A stretch of 64,000 bases of DNA from Atkinsonella hypoxylon (lineage: Eukaryota > Ascomycota > Sordariomycetes > Hypocreales > Clavicipitaceae), in the NCBI GenBank assembly GCA_000729835.1, contig JFHB01000003.1:62001-126000 (forward strand). The letters are read 5' to 3'. Under the pieces are notes generated by a model. That model was not told the origin of the DNA. It was given only the letters and a program-made list of their open reading frames with translations, and made no database searches. Position numbers and translations under genes: made by a program. Below are positions 23,641-33,694 of the stretch, piece after piece; position 1 is the stretch's first letter, and every line of letters starts with the position of its first letter.

Positions 23641-25871
23641 CACCCGTGAGACGACTGAGCAGGGTTTGTAGGTACGATGCCGTGCTTTTGGACAAATCTA
23701 CACGTATGACTGGGGCTGGATTTGGATCCTTGTTTATAAAATGCATACCACAAGAATCCACCGGAAATCCAGTAACCATTATTAGTTACCTGATCGACGG
23801 AATGGTCTCTAGAGGCGGTCCTCCCGTGTCCTTATATATAACTACGGAGTATATCCATGCTTTTTTCTTCTGTACCTAGGTACTTGGCCTCGCTTGGCAT
23901 TGGACCCACTGACCGATCAAGGTTGATACGTGTCTGGCACATCCGTCTGACGAAACAGCCTTGGATGACGAACACGATCCTCCCGCCAACAAGGGGGCCA
24001 GTGACGGTTCAGATTGTTTCAAGTCGATGCTCCAAGAAGTCATGCGGCACCGCTTGGCACAGCTTTGATTTGCAGTTGCCAGGTTGGGGCAGTAATACCA
24101 ACGAGCTTTTACCAAATTCGAGGTGGCGCGCCATTCCGTACATAGTGATCATCATCGCCGAAGCCACGGCGTCGCATTTGGCACTACTGCAGGAACCAGG
24201 GGCGCCAAGCATGCTAATGAGGGTTCTACCTAATAAAGTACGGAGTACACAGCCACTGCGCCATTTATTTTATTTTCTTGTGCATCGTCGATCTCATCAT
24301 GGTGCCACGTGCTTGTGCTTATGCTTATGCTTGTCCAGTTCCCCTGCAACAGCAACTTCCCCCGTGCGCTTGACGAGGAGCACTTGATGCCCTTGCCTTG
24401 GCTTCGAACGGCAACTTGCCCTTGCCCAATCGCTATGGTCTCAGCTGTCCACCTCGCGATGCCAGCCTGACGCGTCTCGTCTCGTCTGCCATTTTCATCT
24501 GGCGCAACTGTGAAGCTTGCATCGAGTCGCATGAGTTTAATAGGTTCAGCTACAACACATGCATGAGACCATGTCTGCTCGCAGGACAAGAAGCAATCAG
24601 CTGGCCATGCTGTGCGAGGCTAAGCTATTATTACTCATTTTACTAACGTTCATGTGTGCGGCTAGAGTTGTACCCACCTCATCTCATTCGAGGTTAATAA
24701 AAAATAGGGTGAAAACGAAACCAAACGAAACCAAATAAAAATAAAAAATAAAAAATAAAAAGGCAACTAGCGCAAGACTTCAAGGCAGAGGCCCCCAATT
24801 TTCAACACACACTAGCAAGGTTTGCTAACACACATGTGTGAGGACTATGATAGGACCTAGGCCACCCCCCTTCCCCCCTCACCTTTTTTTTTATTTTTTT
24901 ATTTTTTTATTTTTTTTTGGGTGTGTCTGTGTTTTCCCTATTTATTCACTCGCGTCTAAAGGAGACAACCTGCAGGCCTCAGGCACCTTCCATTGTTCCT
25001 AAGGGTGTCTGATTTGTGATTTGTAAGCATCAACATTATTAGGCGGCGGCGCATGGGGAATAGATCTCATGACGGATCCCCGCATCCTTTTGCTCTCCTC
25101 GGGACCCGCACGTAATTTGACCGCCTCGTGTCGGGCTAGGCGGCTCTCTGACAGAAAGGAAACATGAAGCCTGATGGTCCATCCCTTGTCTCAAGAGGAG
25201 GCCAATGGGAGGCTTGGTTCCATCGCGTGGCCAGCCGAAAGACGAGCGACTAATGATTATCTGACCCTTTTCGATCCTGGGAAACAAGATAAATCAAATG
25301 CCGGCTTTCTCCATGACTCCTCACCCCTCTCCGTTGCGGTTTTGGTTTACTCACCCCTGGTAGCTGGGGACGACAGGATCGAGAGGATGCAGGGGCAGCA
25401 TGCATGCATCAGGCACAATGAGTGGCGTAAGCACAATAAAGGAGTCATGCCGGTTTTGGTATAATAGAACGGAGTAAGACATGCAACGGTCGATGGTCAA
25501 CGGCGCTCGAGCCATGAACTACCTAGGTAGTTAACTATCCATCATCCCTCTGATGCCGATAGGAAAATATGGCGCTTCAAGTAGAAAGGATCAACAGGTA
25601 CCTGCCATCGCGAGCCGACCCCGGGATTCTGTTGACATCAACCAGTTTCGGTCATCAATTGTACGGAGTAAGGCAGCCTGGATAAATACACGACGGGTCC
25701 GTACGTGTATGGAGTAAAATACGGCAACCCCATCCATCACAGGCCCTCGCGGCCGGTGAGCCCCCAAACTCGACAGACATATCGCATTGACATTTTTCTG
25801 CAACCCCTGGTGCAGGACCGGGTGCTGTTGACATGCCTTGGGTGGGAGTCTTCTCGCGCCGGGAACGTCTA

Positions 25872-26000
25872 TAGGTACCTAGGTACCTCCCTTAGGCAGG
25901 TACTTACACTCCTAGTACCTAATCAGCGTGCGCTAGACCCCTATCTTAGGTACCTGATTAGGTGCCTAGTCGGCAGGAAGGTAGGAGGTAGGTACCTACA
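25872..26000. repeat. Dense CTAGGTAC motif cluster
   Basis: At least five TACCTAGG/TAGGTACCT words lie within 130 bp in alternating orientation. Because the motif is itself palindromic, the region has strong self-complementarity. Confidence 0.75.
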
Positions 26001-26935
26001 TAGATATGGAGCCAACTTCTGGACTCCAAATCTGGGGTCCACCCACGGAGAACGGAATACGGAGTACTTGCCGATCCATTATTATGAGTTTCCTTCTTCT
26101 TCGTGAGGCTGATATCAAAGCGGCACGAAGCGCAGTACGAAGCAGGGGGGTACCTACAATGAAAAGGTACGTGCCCCAGCCTTGCGCAGTGTGCGATGTG
26201 ATCAGTTGCGGCAGGTACGAACCAGCACATGGGCGAACCAGCACATTGGCATTTCTATTCCCATCTTCGTCCTTTCCGCAATCTTCTCATGAGTTTCTCT
26301 CACTGTCTTGTCGCATCTTTTGTCATTTTTCATATCATTCATTGCATACATGTAGGCATATTGAAAGACACCACTAACTCCTGCTTCTCAATTTACTTTT
26401 GTCTTGGATGCTTTTTGAACGCCTTCCCTTCCCTTGAGACCTACCCCTCGCATCGATTCTATCCTGCTCTGCAAAACAGGAAGCCTCTTGCGTTACTATT
26501 TGTGGCATTTTCAAATCGGGCGATTGTCAAATTGATTCTCTGATCGGTGCAATCAGCGCGAACATAGCAGGAAGAATCTGGCGCCAAACCATTAACTACG
26601 ACCTCTTTGAATAGCTCTACTTTCTCTCCTTTCGCTATTTCTTTTTCTTTGGAGAGGGCTTTTGTAGCAACCTGGAAATAGGCGTTTTGACCTCGACGCT
26701 ACCAACTCTACGGTACGGTCATCGTGTTCCTGTATTTTGTCTCAGCCAAGCAAAGGCAAAAGGAATAGTATCAAACACGTAATAACCAGGATAACCCTTC
26801 GGTATCTGCCCATGGATCAGTGACGGCCCTTTCTTCTCTTCCATTCAAGATCCAACCGCAGAAAAATATCTTAAATCGCCTCGAGCTTCAATCTAGCTGC
26901 GGCACTGGTACGGTCGAATAATCCGCCACCTTACC

Positions 26936-29446
26936 ATGACCAACGGGCTCTTGCTCGGTGACAGCCAGGGTTTCCCAAACAGTAACCTTCAAGGTCCTCG
27001 CCCCACGGGAATTGATCATGCAGTGGAATTGGAAGATCACATGCCTATACGGCAAGAGCGGCTGGAGAAGGTTGAGAAATCTGGCCGTCGCGAATTTAGG
27101 CTGGAGGTAATGAGGAACATTTTCGGGAGGTCCAAGTCAAGTAAGGATATACAAGCATCCACGACTCCCGTGAGCGCGAACAAACCGGCCGGTTCTCGAA
27201 TTTCCATGACGGCAACCGATCAAACACCGCCAGGCACTCGATATGATTCTTCACTGCCCGCCCATTTCTCCTGGAAACCCTTACCGATCATGGTCGAAGA
27301 TGAGGAAAGAGGAGACGTGGAGCAGCAGCGCCATCACTGCCAAGCGACTCCAACGAGGAGAAAGACAGCTAAGGACCCAGCGCTAAGCTGGTCCTTGCCG
27401 CCATTGTTCAAGGCTTTCCCTCAGGCTGTCTGTCATGCTACTTTGCCAGCAACATCGCTAGCTGCAGAAGCCATTTTGCGCATCAGCGACAAAAAAGTCA
27501 GCGTTAAAGCCAAAGCAGAAGAGGGCGCCATCACGGCTGGGGCTGGGGTAGGGGCAGATCATGATCATGCCGAGGGGCGCAGGGAGAAGATCAAGAAGAA
27601 GAGTCGAAATCAGGCTGTTTCAACTGCCGACTTTGAATGGACCACGAAGATCTATATCCTGGTAACATCGGGATACTTGCTTCAATATTCAGGAGAGGGT
27701 AGCTATGATCGCTTGCCGGAAAAAGTTCTTCGCCTGGGTCCGTCATCCGCCGCATTTGCCACTGATGCCATTCCGGGCCGTCATTGGGTCGTGCAAGTAT
27801 CGTCTGTGGCAGACACAGATGGTGCCTTAGCAGCTGAATCTCGTTCCATCTTCTCCAAACTATCGCTTCGCATGACAGAGCGACGGGCTGCAACTAACCT
27901 CTTGATGGTTTTCAAAAGCGCAGAGGATATGGAAGGCTGGATCACGGCTTTAAGACGCCAAATAGAAACATTTGGAGGAAAGAGAAAACTGTCCGAAACA
28001 GGCAAGCCCAAGACGGAAGAGAGGAAGGCTCTACCAATAGAGCAGACCAACCAACGCACACTTGTTGTCCGAGACCCATCGAGGTTCATGAATCCACGAG
28101 GAAGAACTAGCTATCTAGGCTCGGTTGCCGAGGGAGAATGCGGGTATAGTGAGGCATCAACGGGTCCCGAGACGAGACGCGATTATTTCTTGGATGATTT
28201 GTCCACTACGAACAGCATGGTATCTCAAGATGAGCGTCAATTAGACAGTCTTCGAGAGAACCCGAACCGACTTTCTTTCCTATCGTCTGGACAGCGGACG
28301 TTCATCACATCGACAGGATCATCACCAGCTGGTTCCCCAACAAGGGAGAAATTTGGTGACATAGGGCACGGAGTCCATGATATCACTCGAGCAGAAGTCG
28401 TAACAAGAACCAATGCGCTCGAGACAGCAAGTCCAAGAGAATGCATGCAGGCTACAAACGCTTTTCTGGGAGACGGCGACTCTTCCCCCGACAATGACGG
28501 AGCAATGCCGCAAGCTGTCACAGCCATTCACGGCGATAGACAGATGTCACTCGTTGGCATGGTGCCCTTTCCCAATTTCAGTGTCCCGCATAGGTCGTGT
28601 CGTCGCTATTCACCTGCCAACAAACCGGGAAGCGGCGCGGAAAAGTCGCCTAATCACGCGCGAGATAGCGGAAACTCGGCAAAAAGAATGGGCCACATAT
28701 CGTCGACGGCAATGGAGTCTGCTCGTCGCCTTTCCGCCCTGGGTGATGAATCTATGGCGAGACCGATAGCGACCCAGCGACTGCCGGTGTGTACAAGATC
28801 ATCATCACCGGCCGCAGATGATCAAAAACGAAGATGGTGGCTTATTGCGCGCGGGGGGAGGGCGGCCTATCATGATATTCCGAATGAGTCTCTACCCGAG
28901 GTGTCCCTGATGCGTCAAGATTCGATAGAGGGAAGCGTGGAGTCGCACCGCAGTCCTCGGAGGCACGTCAGCACTAGTGCACTTGGACGGGAAGCATCCT
29001 CACCGTGTGCAAGGGCAAAAACGGTTGCCTTGCCGACACAACGGCCACATATTGCATCTATGCTGGTGACCACTACAACTACACCAGCGGGGCGGGAACC
29101 GTGCGGTCACAGGATGTCATTTTTGGACGTCGGTAATGGAGAGAGCCAGTCCAGCGGCAATTGGACGCGAGTGAGCACCGGGTCTCTGCTATCAGATGGC
29201 TCGTACGTCTCGTACGACATACATGGCTCAGTGACATCGAGTAACAATTCCTCGGACTCGTCTGCGACAGTGACGTCGTCAGCAAAACCTGAGTTTGGGT
29301 ATTATTTCAATGTCGAACCGACGCCGCGATCCTCCACCATGAATCGTCGCAGCATGCCTCAAATGGACGTAAGCGGGCCGCCGCCGGCACCTCCACCCAC
29401 GCGGGCTTTACCTCCGGTTCCACGGAAGGTGCAAGCCAGGTGCTAA
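26936..29446 (+). CDS. PH-domain protein, fungal-type, unknown role
   Basis: A single exon of 836 residues starts with ATG in the context TTACCATGACC. Residues about 228-348 read as a pleckstrin homology domain: KIYILVTSGYLLQYSG, then a hydrophobic strand (HWVVQVSS) and a C-terminal helix with the conserved Trp (AEDMEGWITALRRQIE). PH domains bind phosphoinositides or proteins at membranes. The flanks are long, Ser/Arg-rich and probably disordered. The C-terminus is proline-rich (SGPPPAPPPTRALPPVPRK), a plausible SH3 or profilin ligand. This layout resembles fungal PH proteins of uncharacterised role; signalling or cortical scaffolding is inference. A long pyrimidine-rich leader precedes it. 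Confidence 0.82.
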   Translation: MTNGLLLGDSQGFPNSNLQGPRPTGIDHAVELEDHMPIRQERLEKVEKSGRREFRLEVMRNIFGRSKSSKDIQASTTPVSANKPAGSRISMTATDQTPPGTRYDSSLPAHFSWKPLPIMVEDEERGDVEQQRHHCQATPTRRKTAKDPALSWSLPPLFKAFPQAVCHATLPATSLAAEAILRISDKKVSVKAKAEEGAITAGAGVGADHDHAEGRREKIKKKSRNQAVSTADFEWTTKIYILVTSGYLLQYSGEGSYDRLPEKVLRLGPSSAAFATDAIPGRHWVVQVSSVADTDGALAAESRSIFSKLSLRMTERRAATNLLMVFKSAEDMEGWITALRRQIETFGGKRKLSETGKPKTEERKALPIEQTNQRTLVVRDPSRFMNPRGRTSYLGSVAEGECGYSEASTGPETRRDYFLDDLSTTNSMVSQDERQLDSLRENPNRLSFLSSGQRTFITSTGSSPAGSPTREKFGDIGHGVHDITRAEVVTRTNALETASPRECMQATNAFLGDGDSSPDNDGAMPQAVTAIHGDRQMSLVGMVPFPNFSVPHRSCRRYSPANKPGSGAEKSPNHARDSGNSAKRMGHISSTAMESARRLSALGDESMARPIATQRLPVCTRSSSPAADDQKRRWWLIARGGRAAYHDIPNESLPEVSLMRQDSIEGSVESHRSPRRHVSTSALGREASSPCARAKTVALPTQRPHIASMLVTTTTTPAGREPCGHRMSFLDVGNGESQSSGNWTRVSTGSLLSDGSYVSYDIHGSVTSSNNSSDSSATVTSSAKPEFGYYFNVEPTPRSSTMNRRSMPQMDVSGPPPAPPPTRALPPVPRKVQARC

Positions 29447-29782
29447 GCCCTGAATGATTTCAATCCCTGTGCCTGTGCGAAGACACTATTCTTGGACTTG
29501 GGTTCTACACACGAATTTCAGACGTTTTGTAAGTTAGCTCGTGCCAACTGGAAGTTGACAAGAACCGGGTGGTTGCATTATGAATTTTGGGGCATTTTTG
29601 TATATGAAGATGATTTAGGATAGGATGGATACGGATGATATCACCAAAGTGAATTAGGGAATTCTGCGAAGAAGGAGGCTGGAAGCTAAATGGTGCAAGA
29701 TAGGGCCATGCGACCAAGAGGCGTTGCTCAAATGTATGTATGGGTTAATTCAGCATGAAAGGTGGTGGGCCAGTGCTACCTG

Positions 29783-29840
29783 CATGATACACCAATGATA
29801 CGCCATGATACGCCATGATACGCCATGATGCACCATGGTA
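29783..29840. repeat. Imperfect 10-bp tandem repeat
   Basis: CCATGATACG-like units repeat about five times; the first interval is 11 bp and the rest 10 bp, and the last copies have diverged. Confidence 0.8.
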
Positions 29841-29936
29841 CACGATGCAGCCAGCACGGGAGCGCAACCTTAATTCGGCTAAAGTGGAGAGTGCGGAACA
29901 GCTGCATTTATTTGGTGCCAATGTCTCGAGACTGTA

Positions 29937-29954
29937 TACTCCGTATACGGAGTA
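29937..29954. repeat. 18-bp perfect palindrome TACTCCGTA/TACGGAGTA
   Basis: TACTCCGTA is followed directly by its reverse complement. The half-unit TACGGAGTA recurs singly in many spacers of this window, so this is a fused inverted pair. It lies about 500 bp past the PH gene stop. Confidence 0.9.
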
Positions 29955-30070
29955 CACTTGAGCAAAACCGCAAGTCATCTACAGACTCACACTTTGGGTC
30001 AGCTACATGTCTCAGGTCGGGTCAAATCAGGTCAGGTCGGGTTCCTCTATTCCGTACAACCTTCAACGTC

Positions 30071-30095
30071 AGTTAGGTAGGTAGGTAGGTAGGTA
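30071..30095. repeat. TAGG tetranucleotide run
   Basis: Five or six uninterrupted TAGG units lie beside a CTAC/CTAAC-rich stretch at 30330-30352; the unit is related to the dispersed CTAGGTAC words. Confidence 0.8.
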
Positions 30096-30140
30096 GACTC
30101 CATTCCTACCGATACATTTCTCTTGATTAGATCGTGGGGG

Positions 30141-30230
30141 CGACGCTGAGTGACGCTGAGTGACGCTGAGTGACGTTGAGTGACGCCAAGTGACGCCAAG
30201 TGACGCCAAGTGACGCCAAGTGACGTTGGT
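30141..30230. repeat. Nine-copy 10-bp array with TGACG cores
   Basis: Nine head-to-tail 10-bp units share the core GACG. Copies 1-4 read (T/C)GACG(C/T)TGAG, copies 5-8 read TGACGCCAAG, and copy 9 is TGACGTTGGT. Variants are grouped, so two local expansions seem to have occurred. TGACG is the half-site of CRE/bZIP factors; whether it is bound here is unknown. Confidence 0.95.
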
Positions 30231-31063
30231 ATCGAAAGTGGATCAATCGACCTTGCCTATTCAAGCTACGAAAGACGCTAGGACCGACCTGGTAGGAGAT
30301 ATATGAGTTGACAGAGTCCAAAGCGTAACTAGCTAACTAACTACCTACCTATTCCCCACCGCATCTCGATAATTTGCCTCGGAGTACTCCCTCCCTGGCA
30401 AGGCTTCTTTCTATAAGGCTGCATACCTACGAGTACTCCGTACAGTATTTAAGAACTAACATGTGGCAGATGGTTTAGCGGTGCCTTGGAAGTGCACATA
30501 AAATCAAACGGCTGGTCATGTATTCCGTATCCCGTACTCAGTCAGCTCCATTCCGGCCAACTACGGCCTGCAAGTACACATCTGGGGCCCCTGCGATCCC
30601 CCCGGCAGACAAAAGACGAGGACCAAACCCTGGAATTGGACCCTTGTGTGCTTTGTTTTACTTTTCAACACTGAGTCCTTTTTTGTCCCCACCAGGGAGT
30701 GCCGTGATGCAAGTGCCGTGATACAAGTGCATACGGAATACACGGCATGGGGATAATCGGACATCTCTTCTCCAATTGGATGATGGGCGAGGTGAAACTT
30801 GTTCACACTCGCTAGGAATGCCTTTTTGCTGCATTTTGCATAAATAGTACGGAATACGCTGCTGCCTCCTCCCCTCCTCCCCTCCTCCCCTCCTCCTCTT
30901 GGGCCCTCTTCTGGACGTTTGTCCTCGAGTTGAGAAGAGTCAAAGAACAAATCGCTAGTTAGTTACTGTCTGTGCTCTTTGGGGAGGAACAAACACATGA
31001 TCTACATCCTCTGACGTTGATAGCTTGTACTACCGGGTTTGTGCCGCACTCCTTCATGATCCC

Positions 31064-32671
31064 ATGGCACTGCTGTATCTGTTCTTGACGGCGCTGTATG
31101 CCGGCGCTGCGCTCGCAGGTGGGTGCGATGTTTTGCAGCCAAGGGGGAATGCGCGGGCTGCGCCGGGCGTCAAGTTCAAAGTGCTGGTGAACGACTTGAA
31201 ATCTCCGCGGGACATGGTCATCGACTCAAAGGGGAACTTGTTGGTCGTTGAGTCGGGGGGGGTAGGAATCACGCGCATCGTGCTAGAGGGCAAGGGGCTT
31301 GACACGTGTGTCAAGTCGAGTAATCGGGTTGTTGGGGATCCTTTGGTAAGTGGGCTCCTTTTTATTACTCTCCCTCCCTCTCTGTCTCTCTCTGTCTCTC
31401 TATTTCTCTTATATATATATGTATACATATAGCGACACACTTGACTAGATGACGTGCGAAAGTTGGCTAACTTGAAGTTTGAGCGGCCGGCAGCTGGGCC
31501 ATGGCATCGACCTCTCGGCCGATGGCAAGAAACTCTTTGCTTCCTCCGCAGGCGATGTCTACGCGTATGACTACGATGCCGAGGAGGGCGCGGCTGGCAA
31601 TGCCAAGAAAATCATTTCTGGCATGCTGCAGTCCGGGCATGGATCGCGAACACTCTTGATTCCGAGCCATAGCCCTAACCTCTTACTCGTCTCTCGGGGC
31701 TCGCAAAACAATAGCGACCTTGACACCCTAAAAGTTGACACGGGCAGGAGTCAGATCCGCATCTTCAAGATCGATGAGCTTCTCAATAACAGCTATCCCG
31801 TGGATTACACGGACGGACAGGTGCTCGGATGGGGTCTTAGGAACAGCGTGGGCGTGGCCGAGGATCCCACGACTGGCAACATTGTAAGCAACCCGACTAG
31901 TTACCCTCTCCCAATCTCGGGAATCCGATATGCGGCAGAAACTGACTTGGTGAAAAAGTGGTCTGTCGAGAATTCCCTCGACGACATGCACCGTAAAGGC
32001 GTTGATATCCACAACACGAATCCCGGCGAGGAGCTCAACTTCCACGGGCTGCCCAACGATACGCAGAGCAAGGTTTTTGGCAAAAACTACGGCTATCCCG
32101 CCTGCGTGGCCATCTTCGATACCTCCACCATCAAGGATTACCCGGGCGGGGCCCAGACGGGACTTCAAATGGTGGGAGACCAGGCGCCTTCCAACTATAC
32201 TGACGAGTGGTGCAAAGACGAAGCGATTGCACCACGTCTTACCTTCCCCGCTCATTTCGCACCAATTGATATTAAATTCAGCCCGGATGGTGTCAATGCT
32301 TTTATTTCCTTCCATGGAAGCTGGTACGGGTTTTTATTTTATTTTATTTTTCCCTTTATACTGGTCGCATAAGACGCCCTCGGCACTTGCCCTCCACAGT
32401 AACATGTGCTGATAGACTTCAAAGGAACCGCCAGCCTCCGGTTGGATATCACCTCAGCCGCGTCGCGTTTTCCAAGGGATTCCCCACCGAAGATAGCCAG
32501 AGTCAAGACGCCGAGCAGCCGCTGTTGTGGAACGCGGACAACTCTGTCTGCCCAAAGCAGTGCTTCCGACCAGCAGGACTCGTGTTTGATAAGGCGGGAA
32601 AGAGATTGTTCATGTCGAGCGACCATACGAACGAGCTGTACCTTGTGACGGGCTGTGCGTTGAGACTGTGA
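31064..32671 (+). CDS. Secreted AA12-like PQQ-type dehydrogenase
   Basis: This looks like a soluble quinoprotein dehydrogenase of the six-bladed propeller type, similar to fungal AA12 pyranose or sorbosone dehydrogenases that oxidise sugars outside the cell. Exons are 31064-31345, 31494-31883, 31959-32323 and 32425-32671, giving 427 aa. Residues 1-21 form a signal peptide (ALLYLFLTALYAGAALAG). Landmarks are LKSPRDMVID, GHGIDLSADGKKLFAS, GWGLRNSVGVAEDP, NPGEELNFHG, FGKNYGYPAC, FHGSWNRQPPVGY and CFRPAGLVFD. The 75 nt intron 31884-31958 has no stop and is in phase, but splicing it restores GNIWSVENS, which fits the family, and it has a CTGAC branch site. The W-N junction at 32323/32425 likewise restores a conserved motif. 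No haem or cellulose-binding module is attached. Substrate is not determinable. Confidence 0.82.
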
Positions 32672-33052
32672 TTGGCACAGGTTTGAGCAGTGGTCAAAGC
32701 CTTGTCGAGCATCTGCGAATGCGGCAGTCGAGTTGTTGACTGGGGTTTTGTTAGCTTTGCCCCGCGCCTTTCGTAGAAAGATTGTTCTTGGATGAGTAGC
32801 AGCGACGTCAATTGTCAGTGAGACTTTTTTGCATCATGTTTCCGACATGTTTCCGATATGTGAGTACGACAGACAGCCTGAGTGCTGAAATGGACATGAT
32901 CAGAGAACCCAATGGCATGAATACGTACCAATTCCATAAGTGCTAGCGCAGGGCGGTAGTTAGTTAACACATAAATACGTAAGAGCAAATTAAATTACAA
33001 CCTTCCCAAAATAAAAAATAAAAAAAAAAACAAAAAAGGGAACCTTCTCCAA
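32672..33052. other. Spacer between dehydrogenase and tRNA-Phe
   Basis: 381 bp, AT-rich, with A-rich sequence at 33009-33036. Read on the minus strand this is a T-rich stretch just after the tRNA 3' end, suitable as an RNA polymerase III terminator. Confidence 0.5.
33021..33030 (-). terminator. Probable Pol III terminator of tRNA-Phe
   Basis: On the minus strand, runs of T begin within about 25 nt of the tRNA 3' end and continue through this uninterrupted T tract. Runs of four or more T on the coding strand end RNA polymerase III transcription. Confidence 0.6.
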
Positions 33053-33142
33053 TGCGGCCAGTGTGGCTCGAACACACGGCCTTCAGATGTCTTAACAGAA
33101 GTGTACTTCAGTCTGACGCTCTCCCAGCTGAGCTATGGCCGC
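33053..33142 (-). tRNA. trnF(GAA): tRNA-Phe (GAA) with intron
   Basis: The 90 nt gene folds as a full cloverleaf. The acceptor stem pairs GCGGCCA with TGGCCGC, followed by discriminator A. The A box is TAGCTCAGCTGGGAGAGC and the T arm contains GTGTTCGAGCC. The anticodon stem pairs TCAGA with TCTGA around the loop CTGAAG...A, with anticodon GAA at 33109-33107. A 17 nt intron (33105-33089) interrupts the loop one base 3' of the anticodon, the canonical site for the tRNA splicing endonuclease. Removing it leaves 73 nt. Confidence 0.97.
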
Positions 33143-33694
33143 ACATGGAATGTGGCGCGCCCAACTCGCTTAAGAAGCGTTGCCGGGGCGTGCTCGGTAG
33201 ACCAATCAATACCTTGACGCTTCACGTTGCCATATTTGCTACGAGCAATGCGTTGCAGTCCATATGCTTAGATGCTTAGCGGGTTACGACCCTGACACAA
33301 TGCATGCTTGGAAGATTGGTCGTGTTGGATGCAGATTCGGTCGCTATCTTTCGCATCTTGCCTGCTGCATTTACTCAACACTTGAATCTTGCACCGTAGT
33401 ATATATAGGCAAAGCAGGCATGTGGATTGAAATGCACCTGCAAGACTAACTAAGCCTTGCGTGAACGGACTGGCATATCACTTGGAGGCCGCACGGGCGC
33501 TGCGATATCTTGTTATTAGAGCTAGAGCCTCTTTTGTGGCTCTAGTATGAGGCAGATGGTAGACCTCCCGGCTCGCTGTCACGATGCCAGCGTTCAACGC
33601 CATTCACCAAGCATCCGCCATACATGGTTCCCATTTATCCAAGCCCATGCCTTACGCGGACATTACCCCCACCCACTCCCATGGCCAAACATGA
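33143..33694. other. Spacer upstream of tRNA-Phe
   Basis: 552 bp between the tRNA 5' end and the stop codon of the Zn2Cys6 gene; both flanking genes are on the minus strand. No gene recognised. Confidence 0.5.

Larger units (their letters stand above)
22922..26935. other. 4 kb repeat-rich spacer
   Basis: No gene can be supported on either strand. The spacer holds a 10-bp minisatellite (23151-23210), a 13-bp minisatellite (23576-23640), A/T-rich simple sequence near 24717-24765 and 24885-24918, CTAGGTAC words (23025, 23872, 25519, dense at 25872-26000), and TACGGAGTA words near 23843, 24238, 25468, 25661 and 26056. The last few hundred bases are pyrimidine-rich, as expected before the PH-protein start. 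Confidence 0.5.
29447..31063. other. 1.6 kb repeat-rich spacer
   Basis: No gene is supported. It holds an imperfect 10-bp repeat (29783-29840), an 18-bp perfect palindrome (29937-29954), a TAGG tetranucleotide run (30071-30095), a nine-copy 10-bp TGACG array (30141-30230), and a CCCCTCCT run (30865-30897). The promoter of the AA12-like dehydrogenase must lie at the right end. Confidence 0.55.
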
